A stretch of DNA of 64,000 bases from Takakia lepidozioides (GCA_030704615.1 CM060734.1:11904001-11968000); one strand, 5' to 3'. Shown: positions 30,116 through 42,210, counted from the first letter of the stretch. The notes: generated from the letters alone by a model not told the origin. A program made the numbers and translations.

Positions 30116-31925
30116 GAATGATGAATGACGGGCCAGACAGGGGAAAACCCTGCGCAACCCTAATGTCTTTCTTTTTGCGCTGCGAGAGCGCGCGCGATGG
30201 CGGCTTGGGAGGAGCGATGGTGCTCGTGCTGCAGATACCTTGAGCTACCAATCCTTGAGTGTTTATGGCTCCTGTGAGCACCGCCTAGGCGGGCTCTTTA
30301 AGGCGATGGCTGTGGCTTAGAGATGAGGGAAGATTCACTGTCTCTGTTGTCTGTTTTTTTGCTGCACAAGGGAACCGCGACAGTGATGGCGGAGATACCA
30401 CCTGCATGCTTATGACGTTTCCCTAGGAGCCCTCCTCTAGATCTTTGATGAATGGCGGCGTCTTGGTAGAACAAGGAAGTCTCTCTCCCTCCCTTTATAA
30501 ACCCTACCTTTTGAGGCCAAGCTCTTTTTTCTTGTGCTTGGCAAGACTTTGCTTTGGTTAAGGTAGCAGTGCTGTGGTGCTAACGGAGTCCTCCCTGCAC
30601 GGTTAGGCTTGTGGAGAGATGACGACTCTCCCCCAAACAGTAAAAAAGGTTTTTTTCTGTTTGTTTTGCTTCCCTGCTTTCTTTGGCATTCTCTGCGCTT
30701 AGATTGAAGTGTATTTGACCTCGATAGCAAGTGTGGAAGCCTGCTATACCTCGTGCATCCTCACTAACTCACAATGCATTGTGATTGTTTTTGGGACGGG
30801 CACATGTGAGGGCTTCCACTTAATATTCTGATGTCTAGGTGCTGCTGGATGCCAAGTGGGATTGCAGAGCAGGGGAAGGAATCGCTTGCCAGGGACTCAT
30901 CTTAAAATGTTGAAAAACTAAACTACTCTATGGTTTTTCTTGATCCTACCTCTTTCCTTCTTTTATTTTTGAAGAACAAGTGTAATGATTTCTACGATGG
31001 GCTATTTTCGGCCCAGCCAATGGAAGACCTTTGCTTTGTTGTGACAGCCGGGTTTATGATGGCTTGTGTGAGAGACACACATCTGTTTTCCAGGCCCTAG
31101 TTTGCTTTGCTTACCTTATGGTAGTTGGAAACAATTTGAGAGGCTGCAAGGAACTGTTTGTTACAGCTATTCGGGTACCCATATTGGCCCCTGTTATGTT
31201 CCAACCCGGATGGCTTTGTTAGCTAGATGCTTAGGCCAGGGTATGGTGAAGATTGGTAACTGGTTTTTGAGGCAGCCAGGGTGGTCAAGTGGAAATACCC
31301 CCTAGACATGGTGTAATGACATGGTCAAATGTGGAATGATGTGAATAGGATGTACTGACAGTATTATATACTATCACATGATGTGTATGCAGTCCTTTAT
31401 CTTTACCTTGCTGGGTCACGAGCTTTGATTTTCAGCTGTAGCAAGAAAGAAAGGTATAGGGGTATTCTGAAAAACTTACTAGACATATCCACCTCCCCTG
31501 TGGGGGCAAGCTGTGCTGCAGACCAGTCTAAACAAATACTAGCAGGACAAGATATTTAAATCTGTGATGTCCAAGTGTTCTTCTTGTTCTTTTTGTTTTG
31601 GAAAAAAAACCCTCCATGACACCCATGGGGTTTGAGTAAGTATGCTTGGATTACAGCTTGCGGACAGTAAATCTGTATGACCATTTGACCTGCAACACAT
31701 CAAGGCCAAAATATGGCCAAGTACCCGCCATCCCACCCAGACCTCTGAATGTGTATCATGATCATGACTGGTGGTCAATCAGCATCAGTGGCATACTCTT
31801 TGGGTTATGAATAATACTGACATGAACACATTATTGTGCATGGATGTAATTCTGGATTTTCTAAGCTTGATGATTGATGGATGGTGCCACTGTTAAGTGG
31901 CTGATATGTCTGATTATTCTTTCAT
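30116..31925. other. no gene recognised
   Basis: The longest ORFs (for example 31031-31222 and 30437-30730) have no recognisable family. A ~65-bp block at 30754-30820 resembles 38627-38700. Confidence 0.35.
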
Positions 31926-32361
31926 GACAACGACCCTAGGGGTCCTGTCCTTGTCTTGACGTGACAAAAAGTATCTTCCCTCTCTCTTTTTAATTTTTTC
32001 TGCCCCCTCTCTCCTTCTCTGGTTTGTTTTTTTTGTTAGCAGCACAAAAGAGAGGGAGAGAGAGGGAGAGAGAGGGAGAGATCGGGAAACCAAAAAAAAA
32101 GAAAAAGTTGGGGGGGAGTGACTGAGCAGCTGTCCCCCCCCCCCCACCTTTTTTTTTTGCTTTGTTGGCCCCTCTCTCCCTCTCTCTCCCACTCTCTCCC
32201 TCTCTTTTGTCTCTGTCCCTCTCCCTTTTAAAAAAAAACTTTTCTGCCCCCTCTCTCCTTTTTTTTTTTTTTTTTCTTAAAAGTAGCACAAAAGAGAGGG
32301 AGAGAGAGGGAAGATACTATGTCTTGTCAAGACATGGACAAGACCTGACTAGGTCATTGTC
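31926..32361. mobile_element. foldback MITE with ~70-bp inverted termini
   Basis: The left arm (GACAACGACC...GTATCTTCCCTCTCTC) and the right arm, read in reverse complement, correspond over about 70 bp with few differences, including CTTGTC...CTTGAC and AGTATCTTCCCTCTCTC. The inside is hairpin module 2. No ORF is present. A lone related arm lies at 39913-39962. The host duplication could not be defined. Confidence 0.65.
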
Positions 32362-34256
32362 GGATTAATGACAAATCAGGCCTCATATAACAAGGCATTA
32401 TCAACCATTCTTCATTCACAAGTTAGCTTTATGACAAATCCCAGACTTCAAAGTCAATGAAATCTCTTGGTGGGGGGGGGTGGGAAAAATTAGAGACTCA
32501 ATTACCACTGTTCATAGCAGGAAACATTTGCTTAGCATGCTAAAAAGTGCCATTCATGATGCTGCAGTTTGTATTGTTTGGCCAGCTTACATACCAAGGC
32601 ATAACCACCCATCCTATTTTATTGTTGGCCCACAAACTAGTTTAGTTTTGAGTTCTTTGTATCACTCCATACCAAAGTGATTGAGCAGTAAGAATCCATG
32701 TCCAAATAAGGAACCATTGATCACTGTTCATAGCAAGAAATGTCTGTTTATCTTAAAGAAGCCATTTATGATCACATAAAAGGCTTAAGAACTAAGTAAG
32801 AGCATTTCTTTGCATAAAGAACATCACCAAAGCAAGGTTACAGACTATTTTTTGGCAACTTATACATCTGGGTATAATCAGTTGCCCTATTTTGCACATC
32901 AGGTCGCGTTCGGACACCATGTTTTTTGCCCCATGATCTGTTTTAGATCTGGGGCTGGTGTGTATATTCAATGACAGGGCAGAGTAGTGTTCCCACATCT
33001 TATTCCATGCCCCAAGACCAAGTTCTATGTCCGGGGCAGGGAAATCATCACCATAACAGGCTGTAATCAGATTTACATGCCATGCAATCATTCATAAAAA
33101 ACACACAGAGGGTCTGAATTGCTCATTCCATCAGGCCTGCAGGCTGTCTTGGTATCATTTATCCTAAAGCAATCTGAATACAGGGCCTGAATCCGTTTCT
33201 TCACAACCCACAATGGCTTACCACCATGGACTTTTGTCCAAAAACTTTTATAAAAAAAAGCAACCATGGGCATATAACCAGGGACCATATTTGGCCAAAG
33301 AGGAGCCAGCCACATCAGTTTCGCATGGCACTATGTGTCCTAAAGTAGCCAGCTCCTAAAAGAGGTCAGGCTTACAAAGCTTTATAGTAAAGAACACTGT
33401 CTGGTCAAAAACCAGATCTGTCCTAAGTTGCAGCTTGTTACCAAATATCTTAAAGCCACCAGCTTGTCACATAAATGCTTCATTGTCACAACAAGATGCC
33501 ACAGGGAACAAGAGAAAAACACCCTAATGACTGAGTGTCCACCATACCAGGTTAAGAACAAGAGCCATCAAGATCAAGGGAAAGAGGAAGAAAGGTTTAT
33601 TCTCCCCCAAAGATACAGATGTCATGGCGTTGCTTCTTCAACTCGATTCCAATCAACTTCAAGCTTTAAAATGAGGACCCTCACCTGGTCCCATCACATG
33701 CAATAAAAGTTAGAGAAGATGTGGAACCCCAGGTGATTCACAAGTCTCACGCTTGTTATCGCTGTACAACATGCATCCCAAAGCAAGGGCAGAGAGGAAA
33801 TAGAGCATGTACAAACCAATACCTTGATGGCTTGCAGAAGAGAGGCCTGCGCCATGGCTCCCAAGACCAGCAAACAAGAATGCACAAAGAAAGTGAATTG
33901 CCCAAACATTTTAAAAGGTTCAGTCACTTCCCTGAGGTCTTAAGATGCGTCGCTGTATCTTAATGATCAATGAAGGTCACAACAAGCAAACACAGCCTAG
34001 GTAGATTGCCCGCCAAACATGAGAGACAACCGCCACAGGGGAATTGTAGGTACTGCCGCCATTGCGCACCCCAAGAGGGGAAGAAGGTACTGGAATCTTG
34101 CCAGAACACCTACAGGCCTTAAAAGCGCAGCTCCATAGCAGTCAAGGGCACCTGAATCGGGATCAATGCACACTCCGCCACCATCTCTCAACTCCCGCCA
34201 TCCCTTAAGCACGATCGTTGTGCAGAAGGTTAGGGCAGGGAGGAGATGAAGCGCGA
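32362..34256. other. no gene recognised
   Basis: Several 75-100 codon ORFs occur on both strands but none shows a family motif or supports another. The composition is ordinary and no tandem repeats are seen. Confidence 0.35.
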
Positions 34257-34470
34257 TTTCCCGTGATTTCATCCACGCGGGATGAAATCAACCGTAATTT
34301 CATCCGTGCGGATGAAATTAACGAATGAACGTTAATCTGCTCCCGATTTTTCATCTCTGTGTCATCCTCTAAGGATGACATCCAGATAGGGATGAAAAAA
34401 TAATAATAAGATGGCCACATTAGGATAAAAACATCACGACCTTATACCAAGAATTTCCAATATGGATGAA
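34257..34470. repeat. GGATGAAA/TTTCATCC inverted pairs
   Basis: Short perfect hairpins such as GATTTCATCC...GGATGAAATC and GTCATCC...GGATGAC occur in series. Together with the array at 29745-30115 they frame 30116-34256 symmetrically. Confidence 0.6.
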
Positions 34471-34552
34471 AAATCTCAAGAAGGTTAATTAGCGGTTAGG
34501 TAACATACCACTGGTCTTAAACTATCAAGTTTTAAGAGAACCAGCCAGATCC

Positions 34553-34712
34553 ATGGAGGGAGGGAGAGAGAGGGAGAGAGAGAGGGAGAGATCAGGAAAC
34601 AAAATGAAAAAAAAAAAGTGGGGGGAGGAGGGGGTTTTGACTGAGCAGCTGCTGCTCAGTCCTCCCCCCCCCCACCCTTTTTTATTTTTGTTTGTTGCCC
34701 CCTCTCGAGAAC
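34553..34712. repeat. foldback hairpin module 3
   Basis: It has the same block order as module 1, with a perfect inverted core ACTGAGCAGC-T-GCTGCTCAGT inside the G/C runs. The 3' pyrimidine arm is shortened. Confidence 0.75.
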
Positions 34713-34810
34713 GCAACACTTGCTGCTCTAAGCCCCCACATGTTTTTTTTTTTTTTTTCCGATCTGGAATGTAGAGGTTGTTTCCTGGTGAGGCCAACTT
34801 TTGGTTTTGA

Positions 34811-37044
34811 ATGACAGGTGCCAGGCTTATGGGGAAAGAGAAGAAGTCCTCTGCCCCAAAGAAAGGGGCGGAGAACCCGTATGCTCTGCCGACACGTGTG
34901 ACGCGGGCTGGCGTCTCACGGTTTACCAACCCCATCGACAGCCGCAGTCGGAGGAGTCAGCCGCCCCCCGAGGCCAGTCCCCCCCCCCCTCTTGTCCCCG
35001 TCTTGGATGCGCCAGGGGCCAGCTTAGCCAGCTCTCCTATTCGGGAGGTTGTTGCTGAGCCGGATGCTCAGTTGAGCACACCCCCAGCCACCAAGATGGG
35101 TGAAACGTACCTTGGCAAGCGCATCACCCGTTCGGGGGCCCGGTATGGGGAACTTTTGGATGTCACCCCTATAGCGACCCCTTCCTCCGTAGCGAAGGCT
35201 GCACTTGCCAAGGCCCAAGGTCAAGTTCAAGGGCCTTTGGAAGTGGTCGTTCCTAGCCCAATGTTGAGGATGAAGGAGGAGGAGATGAGGAGGGCCAATG
35301 AGGTGGTTGAGTTGAGGAAGCGGCTCGAATTAGTCAAGCCGGGTGAGGGCCTCGATCTTGTAGAGCATTGGGGGGGGGGGGGGGGGGGGGGACTACGGGC
35401 CGGTGGAGAGCCTAGCCGGTCAGTGACACCGCCCCCTCAGCCTGAGCGGTCAGCATTAAAAAAGGGCCTGGACCACGGGGCGCCGCCGCCGGCTATGCTC
35501 CACATCTGGAATCTACTTCTAGTGGCGCTCCGGGAGGGGATAGCGCGGGCACATCCGGCAACGGGGATTCCTGCCACATTGGGTGACACCGGGGGCGAGT
35601 CGGCCAAGCTTGCAAAGGTACAACTGTCGCACCTTGTTCCATGTTTTGTCCTTTCCTTTGCATGCATGATTTTCTTTGTTGTTTGTTTATTTTTTTGAAT
35701 TTGGGGGGTCAGGAGGCAGCAACATTCTTGGCCTCGTTGGCACAGTCCGGTGCGGTTGCCAATGAGGGAGAGCACGTGGTGTTCATGAAGGACCCGAACA
35801 CCAAAGGTAAGAAGAAGAGGCCTCGACCTCCCGAGGTCCCTTTTACCATCAATGAAGGGGCTGCCGAGGAGAGAGAGAGAAGGGAGAGGGAGAAGGAGAG
35901 AGAGGAAGTAGCAGGGAAGGGGAAAGAGATGGTCGTGGAGAAGGGGAAGGAAAAGAAAAAGAAGAAGAAGAAGTCCCGTGGAGACGAAGGGGTGAGTGTG
36001 CATGCGGGGGAGGGCAGTGGGGTAACAAAGGAGTAGGGGAAGGAGGCTACAAAGAAGGGAGAGGGTGGGAAGAAAAAGAAATCCTTGGGGATAGAGGACG
36101 TGGAGTTGGCAAAGATTGTGGTGCCACCGGTGGAGGTCAATCGCCATGGTGACCCCTGCGGTGCGTTTTGAAGAAGCCAGCCTTCAAACTTTGGCACATT
36201 GAGTGGGTTGATCAGCACTTTGGCACGAAGCGGGCGTATGCCTGTGAGTTAGACTGCCGGTTTCCAGGCAATTGGAGTGACACAAGGGTGATGGAGATGG
36301 TGGGGCGGAACTTGAAGGACAAGAGGTACCGTGCCAGAGAGATCATTTGGAGGGAAATGGAAAAGGGGGCCCAACCCAAACCACCTTATGGAATTACACA
36401 GGTTGGCAAATCCTTGAATCATTTCACCTTCCATTTGTTGCATGTGCATTAATGAGGTGGATTCGATGCAATGTATGTGTGTAATTCACTAATTGTTGGG
36501 GGGGGGGGGGGGCATAGGTATTGTGGGATGCACTCATTGCGGGAGAGAATGATGAGGCAAAGAAGGCCAAATTTGAGCAGGCACACAAAGCAACAACAGG
36601 CCGCCTTGACAAGCACGAATCCACACACAAGTGGGGCGCCGGCGGATCCAAGGGTTTTATCTTGCGATTTGTAAGTCATACTTCCCTATGTATTTTGTTA
36701 TGTCTTCTTTCTGGCTCCATCATTGTGAGGAACTGACTTTAATTTGTGGCATGTGTAGCAACGTGCAATTAAGAGGATGTCATCTCTGGTAGAGTACAAC
36801 TACGCCAAGGAGCATGGTTGGCAATCCCTCATGAAGCACATAGCCAACACGGAGGGGATGAGTGCACTACATGGCACTAGTATGGATGGGGGGGGGGGGG
36901 GGGGGTCATGGCCAGGGATTGGATGAGAGCTCTGTGGGACTTAGGGGAACGCTGCCTGCTTTAGGTGCTCTGGCAAAGGGTGCGGAGTCAGGCTCATCGG
37001 ATAGCTATGAGTTCTCCTCTGAGGATGAGGATGAGGATGACTAG
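34811..37044 (+). pseudogene. En/Spm-like transposon ORF with introns (Transposase_24-like)
   Basis: Proposed exons are 34811-35617, 35713-~36160, ~36165-36401, 36518-36670 and 36759-37044. The three clear introns are GT-AG and phase 0. The first part is low-complexity (proline-rich, then KRITRSGARYGELLD and a charged MKEEEMRRANEVVELRKRLE helix), followed by a lysine/glutamate-rich segment. The conserved-looking part has FKLWHIEWVDQHFGTKRAY, a WRE..KG segment, VLWDALIAGENDEAKKAKF and KWGAGGSKGFILRF. It resembles the plant Ptta/En/Spm family, whose hallmark is a GSKSF-like end. The protein ends in an acidic tail (SSEDEDEDD). A TAG at 36034, a frameshift near 36160 and G-runs in coding sequence indicate decay. 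It could be the DNA-binding accessory protein of the surrounding CACTA element. Confidence 0.5.
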
Positions 37045-37329
37045 TTCTAGTCCGTGTATGTCCCAGGGTCAGCCTACTGAACCCTTGTGAGCAAAGCATT
37101 TCAGCTCATTACTTGTAAATATATTTCCATCTTTCCATCTTTCATCTTATTCATGTGTCGCACCGGCCTCACCCTCGATTCATGCTTGCTCAATTGTGTA
37201 CCTGCTAAATCAGAGCAATGGAAGCTGTAAGGTCTCCCAACATCCCAAAACAAAACCAGGGAAAAAACAAACACCACCCCCAATTCACCCCCAAAATCAA
37301 CCCCCAATCCGCCCCCCATCACACGTTTA

Positions 37330-38025
37330 TGGTAGTTGTTCGAGGAGGCACCTCCGTAGCGACGTTCCTTTAGTAGTTTGCGAAAACGTACCACCAGTGC
37401 TTCCTCCCCATCTGCCTTTTTGGCTTTGTTGGATAGACGAGTATCCTCCAAGATCATCCGGCCAGTGAGTTCATTCTAGACCAGGAAGCTCCTTCTCATT
37501 GGATACAGCTCGGGTGAGACCCTCAAAACTGTCTGGCAACGCGTTGATCAGTTGCTCAACGATCATTTCTGGAGTGGGATGATCACCAACCTCTATGAGC
37601 TCATTGATGACTTCGTTCATGTACCGCATGAATTCACTTACGGTAGTCCCCTCGGACATCTTCAAACTGTAGAAGCGGTTTCTCACAGCCAAACGTTTGG
37701 CATTGTTCTTGATCCCGAACAGTTTCTGCAGAGTGATCCATATTTCTTTGGGACCTGCACAATTCATGATAAAAGGAACAATGGAGTCATTAACTGAAAG
37801 CTTCAGAATAGCAAAGACCTTTTTAAATTTCTTCTTGTGAATGGTTGGATTAGAGTCACGGCCAGTGTATCCATCATCGACGGATTCGTCATCTGAATTA
37901 GGAAAGATGAGATCCCATAGATCTTCACTCTCTAGGATGCTCTGGATCCTGAACTTCCACATCGTGTAATTAGAGGTACCCTCGAGCTTATGGGCGTCAA
38001 TGAGCAGTTGCGCAGCCCCAGGCAT
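37330..38025 (-). pseudogene. copia gag (UBN2-type)
   Basis: The 184-codon ORF starts MPGAAQLLIDAHKLEG and shows LEGTSNYTMWKFRIQSIL, then AKRLAVRNRFYSLKMSEGTT and VSEFMRYMNEVINELI, the pattern of copia-type gag polypeptides. The adjoining frame (37457 downward) continues with LEDTRLSNKAKK. No zinc knuckle or protease follows. Confidence 0.85.
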
Positions 38026-38321
38026 GATGATAGATTTTTTTCAATAAAAGATAGATCAAAGGAGAAAGGAGGAGAGGAGAGGAGAGAAGATACAGTAGAA
38101 TAAGACAAGAAACAGTAAGACAAGGTTTTGAATAAACTAGGAAAAAAACTGATCCTCTCCTTCTGTCAACTACTAACCATATAGCACGCACAACAAGGAG
38201 TTAGCACAAATAGACCTTCTGCACTATCTGCTACCCTCGTAGCTTAAGTCAGGGTGGGTCCCTTCCTAGACACAGGACTTAACAACCAAGTACCTCAGCA
38301 GCTAACCGTATAGCGCTAGGC

Positions 38322-38333
38322 GCTCTGATACCA
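38322..38333 (-). other. primer binding site of copia H (tRNA-iMet)
   Basis: On the minus strand TGGTATCAGAGC directly follows the LTR end CCAACA. Confidence 0.85.
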
Positions 38334-38570
38334 TGTTGGAGTGATCAAACTATATTGATAAGATGAACTGAGCCAGAGGGCTCCATATATACTACTACAC
38401 CACTACTTGGTGATCACTTGATAAGTACTCATAAGAGGAGAGTGGAGGCACTAATGAGTAATGTGGCAAGCAACGTAACAACCTGCATGATAATTATTGT
38501 CCACTAGCAAATAAGGGAAACCTAGTAGGAGCTACTAGATGACAAGACGATGAGAGTGGTATTTCTGACA
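38334..38570 (-). repeat. 5' LTR of copia H (237 bp)
   Basis: In minus orientation it begins TGTCAGAAATACC and ends CACTCCAACA, with TGT...ACA termini. The length and termini are typical of small copia LTRs. The right boundary is inferred from the TGTCAG terminus only. Confidence 0.7.
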
Positions 38571-41000
38571 TTTTCAACCCACATAGCATCTTCCAAACAC
38601 TTCCCCCACCACTCGCGCGCTATTTATGCATCCTCACTAACACACAAAATGTCTTTTGTGGTGGTTTTTGGGACGGGCGCAGGTGAGGATCTTCACCTTA
38701 CATAATGTTTGAAGCTTGCAGATGCGAAGAACTCTGCATAAAATGTGGCTGATGCTGAATGCAACTACTCCTCCAATGAGACATCAAGGGAGGACCTATT
38801 TTGTACTCTTTAACTTGTTCTCTAGTTGTTGACAACTGAGTTTACATGATTAAAGGGCAGGAATATGCTAGCATTCATAGAATACACATATTCTACTGAA
38901 AGCTATCTATTTTCTTTGACAAAGCCACATTGTGGCATTTTTTTGACCTTAGCTGCAGCTTGAGAAGGCAGTATGTTGCCTTTTCCAGGCACTATTTTTT
39001 GCCTTTTGATGAGTCAAGACAACTCTGGTTTATGAAGCTTATGTTCAGATCATACCTGGCAGTGCTTATTTAGCTTCTTCAGAATACATACATTCTTTTA
39101 AGCTACCACATGCTGTTGGTTTTTATCTAATAACAAACATGTACATCTTGAGCTTTTTTCTTACTTTGGCAAAATGATGATAAGGCCCTGGAACATCAAC
39201 CCCAGGCCTGATTCTGCTTAGGAAACACCCAAATAGTACTGCTGCTGCAATCCTTGCTTAGTAAAAGTACCTTTGCAGTGTTCTTATGGAAGCCTCTCTA
39301 GCAGACTTGGTCTCGCTTAAATGCTGCCAGTCATTTTGGGAAACATAACCTGCTACATGGTTATAGTGTTTGAACCAGGAACAATGGGGCAATCACACTT
39401 ATAACTATTAGGTACTGGTACCCCAGACCTAAAAGCTGCCTTGTGGAAGCCTATCTGTTTTGTACTTTAGCAGAATGTGGATAAAGCCCTGAAGCAAACA
39501 CTTCAGGCCTGGGCCTGATGCTGATAATTTCAAATACGATCTATGAATGCATTGTTTGTTTTGCTAACCATTATGCAAATGCTCTTGAGGATGCTTGTTT
39601 AAAAGACATGGTTGCTTTTAAAACTTTCCAGCTGTTCTTGGGAACATATCTTGCTAAGTGGCAGATATATCTCAATTTGGCTGAGAGATGCAATTACTCT
39701 GCTCTTTGGAATATGAAACCAGTATGTTTTGATGGTGATGGATTTTTTTTCTTTCTATGATGAATATCTTACAATTCCCACCCTCCCACCTGGAGATTTC
39801 AGATACCTTGAAGTCTTCATTATTCAATCAAATCGGATGCTATGTGTGAACGGAGATGTTAGATAGTGCCTTCTAAGGAGGCTGCTATGTCCTTTTCTAA
39901 CAATGACTTTAAAAGTCTTGTCTATGTGTTGACATGACATGAATATCTTCCCTCTCTTCCTTTGACCAGTTTGCTTAGTGGTGTTTGCACACACTATCTC
40001 TCACCCTCCTTTCATGCTCCAGCTTTCTGAGTATTGATATACTGACACTTTATTGACCTTGGCAGAAGGTCAACAAGTGCATTCCGGACTGGATAACCTG
40101 GGAGCTGCCCTTGAATATGTGGTTCAGATTGCCTTCTGGCAATACCACAATGCTCACCCTCAGTCCCATCATTCACTTCTGATTCAAGCCAAGTATGGCA
40201 CCTTCTGGAAAAGCAGGTGGGATCCTTCTTCCAAAAAACCTGATACTTGGATCGAGTTCTCTGAAGCTAAAACTGATTGGACTCCACAAGTGATTTGATG
40301 ACCCTTTTTAGTTGCTTTGGGTGATCAAGTATGGCAGCAACTATCAGATTGAAGCAACAAAATGAATACCATGAATCCCATGGAATTACCAGTAACCTCA
40401 GAGTAGAATGTTTACCTTTCATGAGGTTTGTTGTGAAAATTGAGCTAAGCTTGGTATGATCCAATGGCATTTGGAACTCATATACACCTTCTACATGATC
40501 CGGTCAATGTATAGTGACATCTACCCCGGCTCCCATGGTTGATGCCTGTTTCATCTAAGGAAGCCTTCTATCATTGTTGCTATGGTATGATCCCATGAAT
40601 CTATCCACTCAATGTGGTTCCAAACCTGAAACTACTAAGGACTAAGGCTGGATCCCAAATTATTGGTTTGGTGGCTTGTTTCATGCACATCCAGGTCGTC
40701 AGCTGAATAGTGACACTGGAAAGTCACAATTCTGGACAGAGGTATGATAAGAGAAGGCTACTGCCTTTCTTATATTCTCAATACATCCAGTTCTTGTATA
40801 ATAGACCAATGGATCAGTCTTACAATATGGTGATTTCACCATCCATTCATATTCTGTATTTTTCCAGCAACACTGATTTTGCTTGGAAAGTGTACAAGAA
40901 GCTGGCCCGAATACTGATAAGATTCCTCGAGCCCGGATGCTTCCCTGGTCTATACTTCCCTTGACAAGAGTTTGTTGACAAGCTAAGAGGTAACTTGTCA
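38571..41000. other. no gene recognised
   Basis: ORFs of 60-100 codons (for example 39518-39760, 40053-40298) have no visible family. 39913-39962 resembles one arm of the MITE at 31926-32361. A ~50-bp block (AAGCCCTG...CAGGCCTG) occurs twice, near 39180 and 39470. Confidence 0.35.
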
Positions 41001-41214
41001 AGCTTGATTTCTGCTATGCCAATGTTTATCTGGGGAGATGGGAGTGTAGGCCTTCTTTTCTTTTTCTGGCTCTCCAAACCAAGGAAAGAACTACATAGTA
41101 GGGGGAGAGTCCTTATGAAGTTTGGGTCTGGTATGCACTCCCTTACGGGGTGAGTGCATACCACACTCACTCCATAAGGGATTGCCATACCAGGGGTTGA
41201 ATGGTGGGCCATCG

Positions 41215-41442
41215 CCATGGACCGCCTGAAAAGCGACGTCCGGGCGTCGCGGGAGGGGGGGCGGGGGCTCGTGACCCCCGTACGTCGCATATTTGCGACG
41301 TTTTTTTTGGCGACGCTCGTGCGACGGGCCTGCGACGTCCGGGCGTCGCAAAATCGGCACCACGCCCATGCCCGAAACGGGGGGTTTACCCATGCCGCGG
41401 CGTGGCCGGGACATCGCAAAAACCCCCCCTTTTCCTGTAGTG
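41215..41442. repeat. GCGACG/CGTCGC-rich terminal region
   Basis: Repeated GCGACG, CGTCGC and GTCGCA motifs precede the right CACTA terminus. The same motif set fills 43430-43895. ORFs called here are products of this composition. Confidence 0.6.
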
Positions 41443-42210
41443 CGAGGATAGCCTCAATGACGAAGGCGTCAAGGTGGGTAGGGTTGGCTAGGCAAGGGGT
41501 AAGCAGTGGGGGTGGGCAGGGGACTACAGAGTTGATAATTGGGGGGGGGGGGAGGGCACGCTTGAGTGTTGCGAGAGGATTTGAGCTGCTGGAGTATAGA
41601 AGGAGTTGGGCTTGTTCTGAATTCTGGGAGGAGGTCTTGCTTGTTATGGGGAAAAAGTAGGCATGATAGGTCACATTTGAGGGTACAGGCGGCTGTCTGG
41701 TGACAAAATAAGGAGCGAAGATGAAACAGATATTTGCGCGTTTTGATAGTAGCACAGGAGTGTTTCAGGGTAAATTGACAAGGGGTTAGCTGCCGATTTC
41801 CAGTGGCTGTAGTGAGTTGGGTGAGGGTAGTAATGTGCCGCGCTTTGAAGTATGCAAGGATAAGTTTTCTTTGACGGGGGTGGTTGGATTCAAATTGTGT
41901 GAAGAATGGACTGTTAAGCCAAGCGTGTTCAAGTTGAGATATGGAGTTGGGACAGTCAGGGAGGTCAGTTTGTATACTGATTTTCATTTGGCGTAGACCT
42001 TCACACTTGCTATCGATGTCATACATACAGTCTAAAGCAAGCATATGCAGGGAACAAAGCATTAAACCACCAAGACCTTAAAGGCTTGTGGAAGCGGCGA
42101 AGCCTGCGACATGGTGTCCAAGACGTGCATTCAAACAAGTGGAAATAGTTTGCTTTGCTGAAAAGATTAATGAGGAGTTTATCAAGTGAGAGAGACTCTC
42201 TGAAAACCAT
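41443..42210 (-). other. LINE-like C-terminal ORF debris
   Basis: Two minus-strand frames (42210-42019 and 42062-41469) join into a proline/threonine-rich stretch with WWFNALFPAY and ARHITTLTQLTTATGN. Composition and direction resemble the part of LINE-A after the RT, but no diagnostic motif is present. It ends exactly at the candidate CACTA terminus. Confidence 0.3.

Larger units (their letters stand above)
37200..38570 (-). mobile_element. Ty1/copia element H: LTR, PBS and gag fragment
   Basis: On the minus strand it holds an LTR (38334-38570), a PBS (38322-38333), a leader of ~300 nt and a gag ORF (37471-38025, continued out of frame to ~37330). Everything downstream of gag is missing. 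It is inserted in the candidate CACTA region just after the En/Spm-like ORF. Confidence 0.8.
29341..41442. mobile_element. candidate CACTA (En/Spm-type) element, 12.1 kb
   Basis: The left end starts CACTACAGGAAAAG plus a G-run. The right end is its exact reverse complement over 20 bp (41423-41442, ending CCTGTAGTG). CACTA TIRs of this form define the En/Spm superfamily. Near both ends are GACGCCGCGG/GCGACG-type motifs. GGATG...CATCC inverted repeats lie ~400 bp inside the left end. The interior carries an En/Spm-like ORF (34811-37044). The 3-bp flanks (TCT and CGA) do not match, so the two ends may come from different copies or the duplication has decayed. Copia H and a foldback MITE lie inside as later insertions. 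Confidence 0.5.

Noticed and set aside
34553-34710. Possible Rho-independent type terminator in the hairpin module
   Set aside because: The genome is eukaryotic and the hairpin is part of a repeated module, so a bacterial terminator reading does not apply.
40847-41414. Arginine-rich ORFs on both strands over the GCGACG region
   Set aside because: They come from the GCGACG/CGTCGC repeat composition and have no domain.
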